This document shows, in pieces, positions 10,833-18,880 of a stretch of DNA of 42,512 nucleotides; within the stretch, counting starts at the first letter, position 1, and the number at the start of each line of letters is the position of its first letter. The translations under genes were made by a program, and so were the position numbers. A model generated the notes under the pieces. It was given only the letters and a program-made list of their open reading frames with translations, had not been told where the DNA came from and made no database searches. The stretch is from CAZEJS01 sp964512645 (GTDB lineage: Bacteria; Actinomycetota; Geothermincolia; Fen-727; Anoxymicrobiaceae), in contig CAZEJS010000027.1 in NCBI GenBank assembly GCA_964512645.1, positions 1 through 42,512 on the forward strand, in the 5' to 3' direction.

Positions 10833-11465
10833 ATGGACCCGCTGGTTCTCGAGGCTATGAAGGAAGTCCTGCGCACCGGCCAGGAGATGGCCCGCAGGGG
10901 ATTGGTCGCGGGCTCGTCGGGCAACTGTTCCGTCAGGGTCGCGGATTCCGACCTCGTGGTCATCACGCCGACATCCATCGAATACGACCTGCTCCTCCAG
11001 GAGGACATGTGCGTGCTCGACCTGGCCGGCGATATGGTTGAAGGACGTTACAAGCCTTCGATCGAGATATCGATGCACCTGGCCATCTACAAGGCGCGCC
11101 CGGAGGTCGGGGGCATTGTCCATACCCACCAGCAGATGGCCACCGCGGTCGCCGTTGCGGGCAAGAGCATCCCTCCGATACTCGAGGAACAGGTGTTCCA
11201 GTTGCTCGGGGCCGTCGAGCTGGCCGCCTACGCCCCGCCCGGCAGCACTGAGCTTGCCGGCAGAGCGGTGGAGGCGCTCGGCTACAGGAACGCCTGCCTG
11301 CTTGCGCACCATGGCGTGGTGGCGGTAGGCGCCAAGATACGTGACGCGCTGCTCCACGCCGAGATAGTGGAGCGGGCCGCCGCCGTCTACCTCATGTCTC
11401 ACATGGTCGGCGGCCCCAGGATAGTACCGTTCATGGCGGCTGAATACGAGGGCCGGGAGGTCTGA
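10833..11465 (+). CDS. Class II aldolase/adducin family protein (fuculose-phosphate aldolase-like)
   Basis: Zinc-dependent aldolases of this family cleave sugar phosphates such as fuculose-1-phosphate to dihydroxyacetone phosphate and an aldehyde; some members act on other phosphorylated substrates. The 210-residue protein carries 'GLVAGSSGNCSVRV' near residue 23, the catalytic Glu78 in 'KPSIEISMH', zinc ligands H97 and H99 in 'VHTHQ', and H160 in 'LAHHGVV'. All four active-site positions are present, so it should be active. The ATG at 10833 follows AAGGGAGTTCAC. A ribokinase-family gene lies 1 kb downstream, which suggests sugar catabolism, but mutM on the other strand separates them. The substrate is not readable. 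Confidence 0.85.
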   Translation: MDPLVLEAMKEVLRTGQEMARRGLVAGSSGNCSVRVADSDLVVITPTSIEYDLLLQEDMCVLDLAGDMVEGRYKPSIEISMHLAIYKARPEVGGIVHTHQQMATAVAVAGKSIPPILEEQVFQLLGAVELAAYAPPGSTELAGRAVEALGYRNACLLAHHGVVAVGAKIRDALLHAEIVERAAAVYLMSHMVGGPRIVPFMAAEYEGREV

Positions 11466-11478
11466 GGGGGCGGACGGG

Positions 11479-12270
11479 TCACTCCTGTTCCACCGGGCAG
11501 TACCAGCTCGTCCTGCCGCCGATTGTACGGCTCTCGAGCGGGTGCCCGTTTGGACAGCGACCGCCCTTTCCCCGGTGTGGTATCAGGAAAATGTCCTTCC
11601 GGCGGTCGAGTTCCGCGTCCAGCGCTACCGCCCGGCGCAGGGTCCACTTCATCTTCTCGTACAGGAGCCTGAGTTCTCCGTCGTCGAGGTCGAGTGTCTT
11701 CCGGTACGGCAGGACCCGCGCCTGCCAGGTGATTTCATCGGAGTATATGTTGCCGATCCCGGCGATCAGGCGCTGGTCCATGAGGGCCTGGTGCACGGTG
11801 GTGTTGCGTGACCTCAATGCCGCCCCGAACCTGGCGAAGGTGAACGAGCGTTCCAGGGGCTCCGGGCCTAACCCGGCCAGGTCGGGTATCCCGCCCTGGT
11901 CGAGGGTCGGGTAAAGGGCGATTCGCCCGAACATCCGGGGGTCCGTGTAGAAGATCGAGCCGCCGTCTGCAAAGACGAAACGCGCCTTCCAGTAGGGGGG
12001 GAACTCCCGCGCGCCGTCCACGAAGACCGCGTCGCCGGTCATGCCGAAGTGGATCAGCAGGGTCGACCCTCCGCCGACTTCGATCAGCACGAACTTCGCC
12101 CGGCGCCTGGCCGCCACCAGTTTCCTGCCCACGAGGCCCCGGCGCAGGGAGGCCCGGGTGACGTTCCGGAGGACGCGGGACGGGGGCGCCTCGACCGCGG
12201 TGACGGTCTTGCCCGCGCATGTACGCTCTATGAGCTTCCTCTTCACCTCCACCTCGGGGAGCTCGGGCAC
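11479..12270 (-). CDS. mutM: Formamidopyrimidine-DNA glycosylase family protein with degenerate zinc finger
   Basis: Removes oxidised purines from DNA and cuts the resulting abasic site. The protein (263 residues) starts 'MPELPEVEV', giving the catalytic Pro and Glu, has the conserved Lys59 in 'RRRAKFVLI', 'HFGMTG', 'DPRMFGR', and 'IAGIGNIYSDEI' of the helix-two-turn-helix. The C-terminal finger normally has four Cys as C-x2-C-x16-C-x2-C. Here C239 and C258 remain, but their partners are G242 and E261, so zinc cannot be held in the usual way; the finger Arg (R253) is kept. Zinc-less relatives (Nei-like) exist, but the rest reads as MutM. The start is GTG at 12270 after AAGGAGGTCCA. Divergent from the ribokinase gene. 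Confidence 0.85.
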   Translation of the reverse strand: MPELPEVEVKRKLIERTCAGKTVTAVEAPPSRVLRNVTRASLRRGLVGRKLVAARRRAKFVLIEVGGGSTLLIHFGMTGDAVFVDGAREFPPYWKARFVFADGGSIFYTDPRMFGRIALYPTLDQGGIPDLAGLGPEPLERSFTFARFGAALRSRNTTVHQALMDQRLIAGIGNIYSDEITWQARVLPYRKTLDLDDGELRLLYEKMKWTLRRAVALDAELDRRKDIFLIPHRGKGGRCPNGHPLESRTIGGRTSWYCPVEQE

Positions 12271-12311
12271 TGGACCTCCTTCGTTCGCCGGCCCACGCGG
12301 CCCGCCCGGCC

Positions 12312-12353
12312 GACCCGGTCACCATGACCCGGTCACCATGACCCTGACACCAT
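12312..12353 (+). repeat. Three tandem 14-bp repeats between mutM and the ribokinase gene
   Basis: Units at 12312-12325 and 12326-12339 are identical (GACCCGGTCACCAT), and 12340-12353 differs at two positions (GACCCTGACACCAT). Each junction creates a palindrome GGTCA-CCA-TGACC (12317-12329 and 12331-12343). The array lies in a divergent promoter region and looks like a binding site for a dimeric regulator. Confidence 0.7.
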
Positions 12354-12398
12354 GGTACAGGAAACCGGCGGACCGGGGTCATCCCGGGCCGCGCCCTG

Positions 12399-12407
12399 TG
12401 GTACGAT
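12399..12407 (+). promoter_or_regulatory. Candidate extended -10 promoter for the ribokinase gene
   Basis: TGGTACGAT fits TGn-TAnnAT. Transcription would begin about 15 bases before the TTG start. The 14-bp repeats lie roughly 60-100 bases upstream, a place for an activator site. Confidence 0.3.
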
Positions 12408-12428
12408 TCTGCTGCGGAGGTGCCTGGA

Positions 12429-13352
12429 TTGTCAGGAGTGCTGGTCGTCGGGAGCCTCAACCTCGACATGGTCATTACGGTGCCGCGCATACCGCTTCCG
12501 GGTGAGAACGTGCACGGCAGGGATTTCGCCATGGTCCCGGGCGGGAAGGGCGGCAACCAGGCGCTCGCGGCCGCCCGCATGGGCCGGGAAGTGCGCCTCC
12601 TGGGTTGCGTGGGGAGGGATTCGTCGGGGAAGTTCCTCGTCGAAGCGCTCGAGTCGTGGGGGATCGACACCGGGCTGGTGAAGACGGTCGATGGCCGCGC
12701 CACCGGGACCGCCCTCATCGCGGTCGAGGAGGGCACCGGGATGAACACCATCGTGGTCGACCCCGGCGCGAACATGGCGATGACCGTCGACGACCTCGAC
12801 GTGCTCGAGCGGTGCTACGGGGAGTGCCGCGCCGCGCTCTTCCAGCTGGAGGTCCCGCTGGAAGTGGTTTCCGAGGGCGCCCGCCGGGCCGGGGCTGCCG
12901 GCGTCATGACCGTGCTCGACGCGGGACCTCCCAGAGGGGCCGGGCCGGAACTGGCGAAATTGTTTGACGTGGTGTCGCCCAACGAACGCGAGCTCGCCGC
13001 GCTGACCGGGCGCGAAACCGGCGGCGTCGAGTGCGCGCTGGACTCCGCGCGCGAGCTGGTGGACGCCGGCGTCGAGGCGGTAGTGGTGAAGATGGGGGAG
13101 TCCGGGGCCCTGGTGGTGACGAAACGGACGGCGGAGCACCTGCCCGCGCTGCCGGTCGAGGCGGTGGACTCCACCGGGGCGGGAGACGCCTTCACCGCGG
13201 GCCTGGCAGTTGCCCTCTGCGAGGGGCAGGGCATAACCGAGGCCGCGGCCTTCGCCAACGCCGCCGGCGCCTGCGCCGTGATGGCGCCGGGGGCGATGCC
13301 GTCCATGCCGTCACGCGGCGACGTACTTGCGCTTCTCGAGGAGAAAGGCTGA
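12429..13352 (+). CDS. rbsK: Ribokinase (PfkB-family sugar kinase)
   Basis: Phosphorylates ribose, or a related sugar, with ATP in the cytoplasm. The 307-residue protein has 'GSLNLDMVITVPRIPLPGEN', the first PfkB signature 'GGKGGNQALAAARMG' near residue 38, 'DVVSPNERELAALTG', and the second signature 'DSTGAGDAFTAG' with catalytic Asp near 253. The start is taken as TTG at 12429, eight bases after GGAGG; a GTG at 12420 overlaps that site. The next gene begins two bases after the stop, so both are probably co-transcribed. Ribose is the usual substrate for this subgroup, but PfkB enzymes are hard to separate by sequence. Confidence 0.85.
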   Translation: MSGVLVVGSLNLDMVITVPRIPLPGENVHGRDFAMVPGGKGGNQALAAARMGREVRLLGCVGRDSSGKFLVEALESWGIDTGLVKTVDGRATGTALIAVEEGTGMNTIVVDPGANMAMTVDDLDVLERCYGECRAALFQLEVPLEVVSEGARRAGAAGVMTVLDAGPPRGAGPELAKLFDVVSPNERELAALTGRETGGVECALDSARELVDAGVEAVVVKMGESGALVVTKRTAEHLPALPVEAVDSTGAGDAFTAGLAVALCEGQGITEAAAFANAAGACAVMAPGAMPSMPSRGDVLALLEEKG

Positions 13353-13353
13353 G

Positions 13354-14397
13354 ATGAAGGACAGGCTCAAGCGAAACATGAACGCTTCGGCCGGCTTCCG
13401 CCATCATTTCCTGGCGCTGATAATACTCAGTGCCGTTATAGTAATCGGCGTGATCGGTTATATGTTGATCGAAGACATGACCTTCACCGAGGCCGTGTAC
13501 ATGACCGTGATAACGATCACCACGGTCGGCTTCAGGGAGGTGGAAAGGCTCGGGCCCGGCGGCCAGTACTTCACCGTGTTCATCGTGATAACCGGCCTGG
13601 GCGCGGTGCTTTTCTTCCTTACGGGCCTTTTCGAATTCGTGCTTGGCGAGTATCTCGGGGACTTCTGGGGGCGTAAAAAAATGGAGAACCGTATATCGAA
13701 CCTGGAGAGCCACTACGTGGTGTGCGGGTACGGTCGGGTCGGCAGGAGCGTCGCGGACGAGCTCGCGGGTCAGGGCAAGAAGTTCGTGGTCGTCGAGGCT
13801 GACGAGGACGTGTTCAAGGAGTGCCTGGAGGAGGGCCATCTCTGCATACACGGGAGCGCGACCGAGGACCACGTCCTCGAGCACGCGCGGCTGGAGCACG
13901 CGGTGGGCCTCGTCAGCGCCCTGGGCTCGGACGCGGACAACCTCTACGTCATCCTGACCGCGAGGGTGTTGAACCCCAACGCGCTGCTGGTCTCGAGGTC
14001 CGAGCACCCCGAGTCGGAGAAGAAACTGGAGATGGTGGGAGCGGACCGCGTCATATCCCCCCACACCATCGCGGGCAGGCGCATGGCCAACCTGATGCTC
14101 AAGCCACGTCTCTGCGAGTTCCTCGACATAGGAATCACCGGGAACGTGCCCGAGTACCAGCTGGCCGAGATCATGGTGAGCGGCGGGTCGGTCTTCGACG
14201 GCATGTCCATCCGGGACTCAAGGTTGAGAGAGCGGACGGGGGTGACGGTACTGGCGGTGAGGAGCCAGGGGGAGGAGGCGTTCAACCCCAACCCGCCTCC
14301 GGAAACCGAGCTCCGCAGCGGGGACGTCGTGATAGTGATCGGCACCACCGTGCAGTTGGCGAAGTTCGAATCGCAGCAGGCCCGCGGCGCCGGCTGA
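13354..14397 (+). CDS. Two-TM potassium channel with RCK (TrkA-N/TrkA-C) domain
   Basis: A 347-residue membrane channel of the MthK type. TM1 spans about residues 18-40, the pore helix and selectivity filter follow ('VITITTVGFREV', 50-63), and TM2 spans about 70-95. The filter reads TVGFR where canonical channels have TVGYG. A cytoplasmic NAD/ligand-binding RCK domain begins with 'YVVCGYGRVGRSVADEL' near 121, and a TrkA-C-like domain ends the protein ('LRSGDVVIVIGTT'). It would conduct K+ under control of a ligand bound to the RCK ring. The ATG at 13354 lies two bases after the ribokinase stop, with GAGGAGAAAGG upstream, so the two genes are probably translated from one message. Confidence 0.88.
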   Translation: MKDRLKRNMNASAGFRHHFLALIILSAVIVIGVIGYMLIEDMTFTEAVYMTVITITTVGFREVERLGPGGQYFTVFIVITGLGAVLFFLTGLFEFVLGEYLGDFWGRKKMENRISNLESHYVVCGYGRVGRSVADELAGQGKKFVVVEADEDVFKECLEEGHLCIHGSATEDHVLEHARLEHAVGLVSALGSDADNLYVILTARVLNPNALLVSRSEHPESEKKLEMVGADRVISPHTIAGRRMANLMLKPRLCEFLDIGITGNVPEYQLAEIMVSGGSVFDGMSIRDSRLRERTGVTVLAVRSQGEEAFNPNPPPETELRSGDVVIVIGTTVQLAKFESQQARGAG

Positions 14398-14421
14398 CGG
14401 CGCACGGGGACGGGAGGCAGC

Positions 14422-16938
14422 TTGACCGAGGGCGCGATAAGCAGCGGGGGCATCAGGCTCCAGGTGAACTGCCCGGGGGTTCACCCCACCCTGGAGTTGC
14501 TGCTGGCGGACGGAGAGGGAGGGTGGTCACGCTGCGCGCTGCTCGGCGCCAGGCAGCTTCGCTACTCCCACAAGGGCGCCGCGTTCCCCAGGCTGATCTC
14601 CGGGGGGGAAGAAGCCGACGCCTCGGCGCCCGAGATCCGTGAGGCTCCGGACGGCACGTCGCTCACCTTGCTCGACAGGCGGGGCGGCCTGGACATCACC
14701 ACCCGGCTCGAGATCGAAGCTGACCTGCCGGCGGTCCATGTGGTGCACCGGCTGACGCCGTCGCCGACACCCCGGGAGGACGGGGCGTCGGACCTCGCGG
14801 GGGTGAACCGGGTGTTCGACAGGTACGATTTCGTCTGTGCCCGGGGAGAAAGGGCCTCTCCGCCTGACTACAGCTTCGTGCCGCACCTGAGGCCGAGGTC
14901 GGACATGGTCATCGGCGACCACGTCTTCAGGTCGCCCACGGTGATGGTTCGGAAGGACGGCGTCTTCTTCGCCCTGGTCCCCGACCTCGACCTGCTGGAA
15001 GAGACATATGCCGCGACGGACGCGAGGTACTACCTCGATTACCAGGAGGCGGCGGGGGAGAACCTCAGCCCGACCGTGAGCTTCGGGATCGGGCGCGCCA
15101 GGGTCAAGGGCCACGTGTACTTCGTGAACGATTTCCGGGCGGAGACGTCCGTGGCGCGCGACCGGACTCTGGTGCTCGCCTACCACCTGTTCGCCGACCG
15201 CGACGGCACGGGTCCCCACGACATCCTCACGTTTTTGTGGGACAGGTACGGCCGCCGGCGATTCCGGCGCGGGGAGCCCCAGGCTGCCGGGTGGGAGAGG
15301 TACGCGTCGCAGGGGATGAACAGGGTGTTCAAGAGGGGCGACCTCTTCAGGACTTTCACCCTGGAGGGCCAGCCGTGCGGCGGCGCTATCGGGATCCATT
15401 TCCTCTCCGGCCGCGGTGTAAGAACCATGAGTCTTCGCGGGCTCCAGCGGTACCTCAGGTACCAGGAGCCTCTGCTCGCGGGCGCCCGCAGGGGCATCGA
15501 GTTCATGAGCGAACATCCCCGGGCCGAGCGCCTCTTCGAGCGGGCCTCCCGCCGCTGGTCGCCGAGGGTCCCCCCGCAGATATTTCTCCAGTCGTGGTTC
15601 AACAACCTGAGGAGCGCCTACGGGGCCTACTGGTTCGCCGGCAGGTGGAACGACCAGGAGCTGCGCCACCGCGCTCTGGAGGTGAAGAACCTGGCCATAC
15701 TGGCTCCGGGCGAGGGCGGGGCGATCCCCTCGGTCTGCTATCCCACAGAGAACGGGGTGTTCTGGTCGCGCGGCACCAGGGGCTTCAGGCACATCGATTC
15801 CTACAGCACCGCCGACTGCGCGACGACCGGCTACCACATGGTCCAGTGGTTCGAGGACCACGAGCGCGACCCCCGGCTCCTGGCGCGCTGCAGGTCGCTG
15901 GCATCCTTCCTGATGGGGCTGCAGCTCCCGTCGGGCGCGTTTCCCGCCTGGGTCGAAGTGGCATCCGGCTCCACGAGGGCCGCCCCCGAGCTCGAGGAGA
16001 GCGCCACGGCGGCGGCCGGCGCGATGTTCCTTGCCCGGTTGTTCCACGCGGTGAGCGACGTGACGTACCTCGATTCGGCGATGAAAGCTTGCGACTTCAT
16101 CGCCCGCGAGGTAGTGCCCCGAGGCAAGTGGTTCGATTACGAGACGTTCTACTCATGCTCGAAGAAGCGCCTGAGCCTCTACGACGAACACACCGGGACG
16201 TATCCCCAGAACACCCTGAGCATGTACTGGGCGGCGGTCGCGCTGGGCCTGGTGTTCCGGGCGACGCTGGACCGGGAGTACATGGAGCTGGGGAGGGACG
16301 TGATCGACCACATGTGCCTTTACCAGCAGGTCTGGGACCCGCCGTTCCTTTCGATAAACGGGTTCGGGGGGTTCGGGGTCATGAACACCGACGGGGAGTG
16401 GAACGACGCAAGGCAGGCCATCTTCGCCCCGGCCCTGATGGACTATTACGGCCTGACCGGGGACGAGAGGTACATGGAGCGGGGCATCAGCGCACTGAGG
16501 GCCTCCTTCGCCCTCATGTTCATCGAGGAGAACAGGGCGGTGGCGCCGGGGAACATGCGCGTGGCCACCGACGGGGAGGCCGGGTCGGTCCTGGAGAATT
16601 ACGGGCACTTCGGCCACGACCACCCGGTGCCGGGCTTCATCGACTCGGACTGGGGGGCGGGAAGCGCCTGCTACGCCGCGGCATACGCCCAGAGGCACTA
16701 CGGGGACATCTTCGTGGACCTTCAACGCATGAAGGCGTTCGGCATCAACGGATGCAGGGTGGACGCCCTGGACGAGTCCGGGGGCGACGTTTCGCTGAAA
16801 GTGACGCCGCACGTGGACGTGGGAACGGAGACGGTGATAAAGGTGGCCGGCGGCCGGCCCTCAGGGAACCTCCGGGTGAACGGCGTGGGGGCGCGTCGAA
16901 CAGCCGCGGGTGATTACGCGATACTGCTCCAGGTGTGA
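14422..16938 (+). CDS. Large orphan protein, probable six-hairpin glycosidase-like fold
   Basis: At 838 residues this is one of the longest proteins here and I cannot name its family. The first 300 or so residues look beta-rich. From about 380 to 720 there are repeated helix pairs with aromatic and acidic residues between them: 'QSWFNNLRSAYGAYWFAGRW', 'HIDSYSTADCATTGYHMVQW', 'YPQNTLSMYWAAVALGLVF' and 'GVMNTDGEWNDARQAIFAPA'. That spacing is typical of alpha/alpha-toroid (six-hairpin) glycoside hydrolases and polysaccharide lyases. The last 80 residues again look like a beta domain ('SLKVTPHVDVGTETVIKVAG'). No signal peptide is seen, so it would be cytoplasmic or exported by other means. The start is TTG at 14422 after GGGAGGCAGC. 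It follows the potassium channel gene by 24 bases, and its 3' end faces the bS22 gene. Confidence 0.6.
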   Translation: MTEGAISSGGIRLQVNCPGVHPTLELLLADGEGGWSRCALLGARQLRYSHKGAAFPRLISGGEEADASAPEIREAPDGTSLTLLDRRGGLDITTRLEIEADLPAVHVVHRLTPSPTPREDGASDLAGVNRVFDRYDFVCARGERASPPDYSFVPHLRPRSDMVIGDHVFRSPTVMVRKDGVFFALVPDLDLLEETYAATDARYYLDYQEAAGENLSPTVSFGIGRARVKGHVYFVNDFRAETSVARDRTLVLAYHLFADRDGTGPHDILTFLWDRYGRRRFRRGEPQAAGWERYASQGMNRVFKRGDLFRTFTLEGQPCGGAIGIHFLSGRGVRTMSLRGLQRYLRYQEPLLAGARRGIEFMSEHPRAERLFERASRRWSPRVPPQIFLQSWFNNLRSAYGAYWFAGRWNDQELRHRALEVKNLAILAPGEGGAIPSVCYPTENGVFWSRGTRGFRHIDSYSTADCATTGYHMVQWFEDHERDPRLLARCRSLASFLMGLQLPSGAFPAWVEVASGSTRAAPELEESATAAAGAMFLARLFHAVSDVTYLDSAMKACDFIAREVVPRGKWFDYETFYSCSKKRLSLYDEHTGTYPQNTLSMYWAAVALGLVFRATLDREYMELGRDVIDHMCLYQQVWDPPFLSINGFGGFGVMNTDGEWNDARQAIFAPALMDYYGLTGDERYMERGISALRASFALMFIEENRAVAPGNMRVATDGEAGSVLENYGHFGHDHPVPGFIDSDWGAGSACYAAAYAQRHYGDIFVDLQRMKAFGINGCRVDALDESGGDVSLKVTPHVDVGTETVIKVAGGRPSGNLRVNGVGARRTAAGDYAILLQV

Positions 16939-16959
16939 CAAAAAGACCACCGCTGATCT

Positions 16960-17049
16960 CTACTTGTTCTTGTGACGGTTCTTCTTGAGCTGTTTCTTAT
17001 GCTTCTTCTTGCGCATCTTCTTGCGCCGTTTCTTGACGACTGAACTCAT
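16960..17049 (-). CDS. bS22-type small ribosomal protein (AURKAIP1/COX24 domain)
   Basis: A 29-residue, extremely basic protein beginning MSSVVKKRRKKMRKKKH and ending in NRHKNK: nearly all K, R and H after the first five residues. This matches the pattern of the tiny bS22 protein found on actinobacterial 30S subunits (typically about 33 residues, MGSVIKKRRKRMSKKKH). It was found by reading the minus strand; ordinary gene callers with a length cutoff would miss it. The ATG is at 17049 and the stop TAG at 16960-16962. The ribosome binding site is weak (GGGGGT about 20 bases upstream). It lies at the end of a minus-strand series after the alpha/beta hydrolase gene. Its presence is the strongest clue to an actinobacterial origin. 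Confidence 0.85.
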   Translation of the reverse strand: MSSVVKKRRKKMRKKKHKKQLKKNRHKNK

Positions 17050-17180
17050 GTGCGCCCGGCCGGGCCCGACCCCCTTTCGGCATCTCGCTTGCACACAACA
17101 TTCAAAATCCTACCACAAACGACCGGCGCACCGCGCGCCGTTCGTGGGCCTGTCCTCGGCCATTCCACCGCCCGCCCGCA

Positions 17181-18059
17181 TCAGAGGATGCCGTTCTTGC
17201 GGAGGAACGCCTCGATCCTGTAGTTGACGGCGTCAGGCTGTTCGATCAATGTGGCGTGCGTGCCGTGGGGCACCAGGTGAAACTCCGCCCCCTTGATCTG
17301 CCTGAAGGTGCGCTTCACCAGCCTCGCCGGGCACATCCCGTCCTTCTCGCCGGCTATGACCAGGGTGGGCGCGTCGATCGTGTGCAGCACGTCTTCCGCG
17401 GAGTGGCGGGCCATGCCCAGCACGGCCCTCAGTTCGTTGGCGAAGCCCATCCTGGCCAGGTGCTCGAAGTAGAGACGCATCTCTCCCCTGGAGCACCTGT
17501 GGCGGTCGACCTCGACGGCCCTGGCGACCGGCCAGGCGAGGGGAGAGAGGAGCAAGGGCACGCCGACCGCCTCGAGGCCCCGGGGGTGTTCGATGAAGTG
17601 CTCGAGCAACCGGGCGTACGCCTTCTCGAACCACCGCGACGTCCCGAACGCTTCCAGCGGGTTCCCGCAGGGCCCGTTCAGCGGGACCAGCGCGAGCACC
17701 CTGTCGGAGTTGTCGCGCCAGAACTCGAGCACCACCTGGGCGCCCATGGAGAACCCCACGAGGACCGCCCTGTCGATTCCCGCGTGGTCGAGCACCGCGC
17801 GCAGGTCCTTCGCGAAACAGGGGATGGTGAACGAGTCGGGGTCCGCGGGCACGTCGGAGCGGCCGTGCCCCCTGTAGTCCCAGCAGACGACCCGCCCGAG
17901 CTCGGAGAAGTGGTCCTCGAAGAAATGCCAGAAAGTGCTGGTGTTGGCGACGCCGTTGCAGGCGACGATCGCGGTCCCCCGGCCCCGGGTCGAATATCTT
18001 ATTACCGTGCCGTCGAAGCTCTTCGCCTCGCGGACCGTCCCTTTCACCAGGTAGCGCAT
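17181..18059 (-). CDS. Alpha/beta hydrolase
   Basis: A 292-residue cytoplasmic hydrolase with the complete catalytic set: nucleophile Ser in 'VLVGFSMGAQVVLEF', Asp in 'VIAGEKDGMCP' and His in 'PHGTHATLIEQP'. 'VACNGVANTSTFWHFF' gives the oxyanion-hole loop and 'VVCWDYRGHGRSDVP' the usual second strand and turn. The cap region between the Ser and the Asp is helical ('ARLLEHFIEHPRGLEAVG'). Substrate type (ester, lactone, thioester) cannot be told. The ATG at 18059 has GGAG eight bases upstream; an in-frame GTG two codons earlier is possible. It lies 65 bases after the LUD gene and before bS22 on the same strand. Confidence 0.85.
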   Translation of the reverse strand: MRYLVKGTVREAKSFDGTVIRYSTRGRGTAIVACNGVANTSTFWHFFEDHFSELGRVVCWDYRGHGRSDVPADPDSFTIPCFAKDLRAVLDHAGIDRAVLVGFSMGAQVVLEFWRDNSDRVLALVPLNGPCGNPLEAFGTSRWFEKAYARLLEHFIEHPRGLEAVGVPLLLSPLAWPVARAVEVDRHRCSRGEMRLYFEHLARMGFANELRAVLGMARHSAEDVLHTIDAPTLVIAGEKDGMCPARLVKRTFRQIKGAEFHLVPHGTHATLIEQPDAVNYRIEAFLRKNGIL

Positions 18060-18124
18060 GTTCACCGCTCCGGGCAACGTTCCTCCTCGCCCCGCGCGCG
18101 CGGATAGATATATCGTGAGGGGGG

Positions 18125-18781
18125 TCAGTACTTCTCGCCGATGAGGACGACCGTGATGTCGGGGGAGCCGGGCTGGCGCGTCACCACGGTATTGACAGCG
18201 CACATGGGTGGCGGCGAGGCGCACTCCACGCAGCGCTCGCCGGGTACGCAGTCGTAATTGAGACCCATCCTCTTCAGACACTGGGGGACGCATTCGTCCT
18301 TGGCCAGGCGCAGCGCCTCGTCGATAGTATCGACGATGTGGTTCACCCCGGCGACCAGTATCAGGGACTCCGGCGCCCGTCCCGGGCCCCAGACGGGCAG
18401 CAGCTCGGGCGATACCTTCACCAGGGCGCCGTCCATGGTGACCGCGCAAACGCTGGAGACGAACACCGACCTGCCGGGGACCCGGCCGCGCCTGCGGCCT
18501 CTGGCCAGTGGCATCGCGCTCCTGGTGGAGTTGCCCCTGGCCTCCAGGGTGGCGACGATCCCCAGCTCCTCGAGGACGGGGTCTTCCCAGTAGAGGACGG
18601 TCCTGTGCAGCGGGACCATGCCCACCATCACCCGGTTCGCCTCGGAAGCCGTTGGCACCGGGACGGCCGTGAAGTCGCGGTCGGACAGCGCTCCCGCGCA
18701 CTGTATCACACGGTCGCGCAGACGTTTGTCGCGGTAGCCTTCCCAGAGGGCGAGGATCCCGTCGTCGAGATTGGCGGCCAA
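18125..18781 (-). CDS. LUD-domain protein (lactate utilisation LutC/DUF162-like)
   Basis: A 218-residue protein that resembles the LUD domain of lactate-utilisation proteins. Supporting stretches are 'VSSVCAVTMDGALVKVSPE' in the middle and the ending 'GVNHIVDTIDEALRLAKDE', then a Cys-containing segment with CVPQC, 'CVPGERCVEC', 'MCAVNTVV' and 'ITVVLIGEKY'. LUD proteins are linked to lactate oxidation complexes and related redox enzymes, but no LutA or LutB homologue is nearby, so the role here is open. It contains eight Cys, several clustered at the C-terminus. The start is TTG at 18781 after AAAGGGGTGCG. It lies between the sensor kinase and the hydrolase on the minus strand. Confidence 0.65.
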   Translation of the reverse strand: MAANLDDGILALWEGYRDKRLRDRVIQCAGALSDRDFTAVPVPTASEANRVMVGMVPLHRTVLYWEDPVLEELGIVATLEARGNSTRSAMPLARGRRRGRVPGRSVFVSSVCAVTMDGALVKVSPELLPVWGPGRAPESLILVAGVNHIVDTIDEALRLAKDECVPQCLKRMGLNYDCVPGERCVECASPPPMCAVNTVVTRQPGSPDITVVLIGEKY

Positions 18782-18880
18782 CGCACCCCTTTCTACGCTT
18801 GCATCGGTCGGATATTAGGATAACCGATTTGTCGGGCGCAGGTGAATCGGCGCGGCATGGAGAGGGCAGGCGCCGGTCTT

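Noticed and set aside
12420..12428. GTG at 12420 as the ribokinase start
   Set aside because: It overlaps the GGAGG ribosome binding site; TTG at 12429 has correct spacing.
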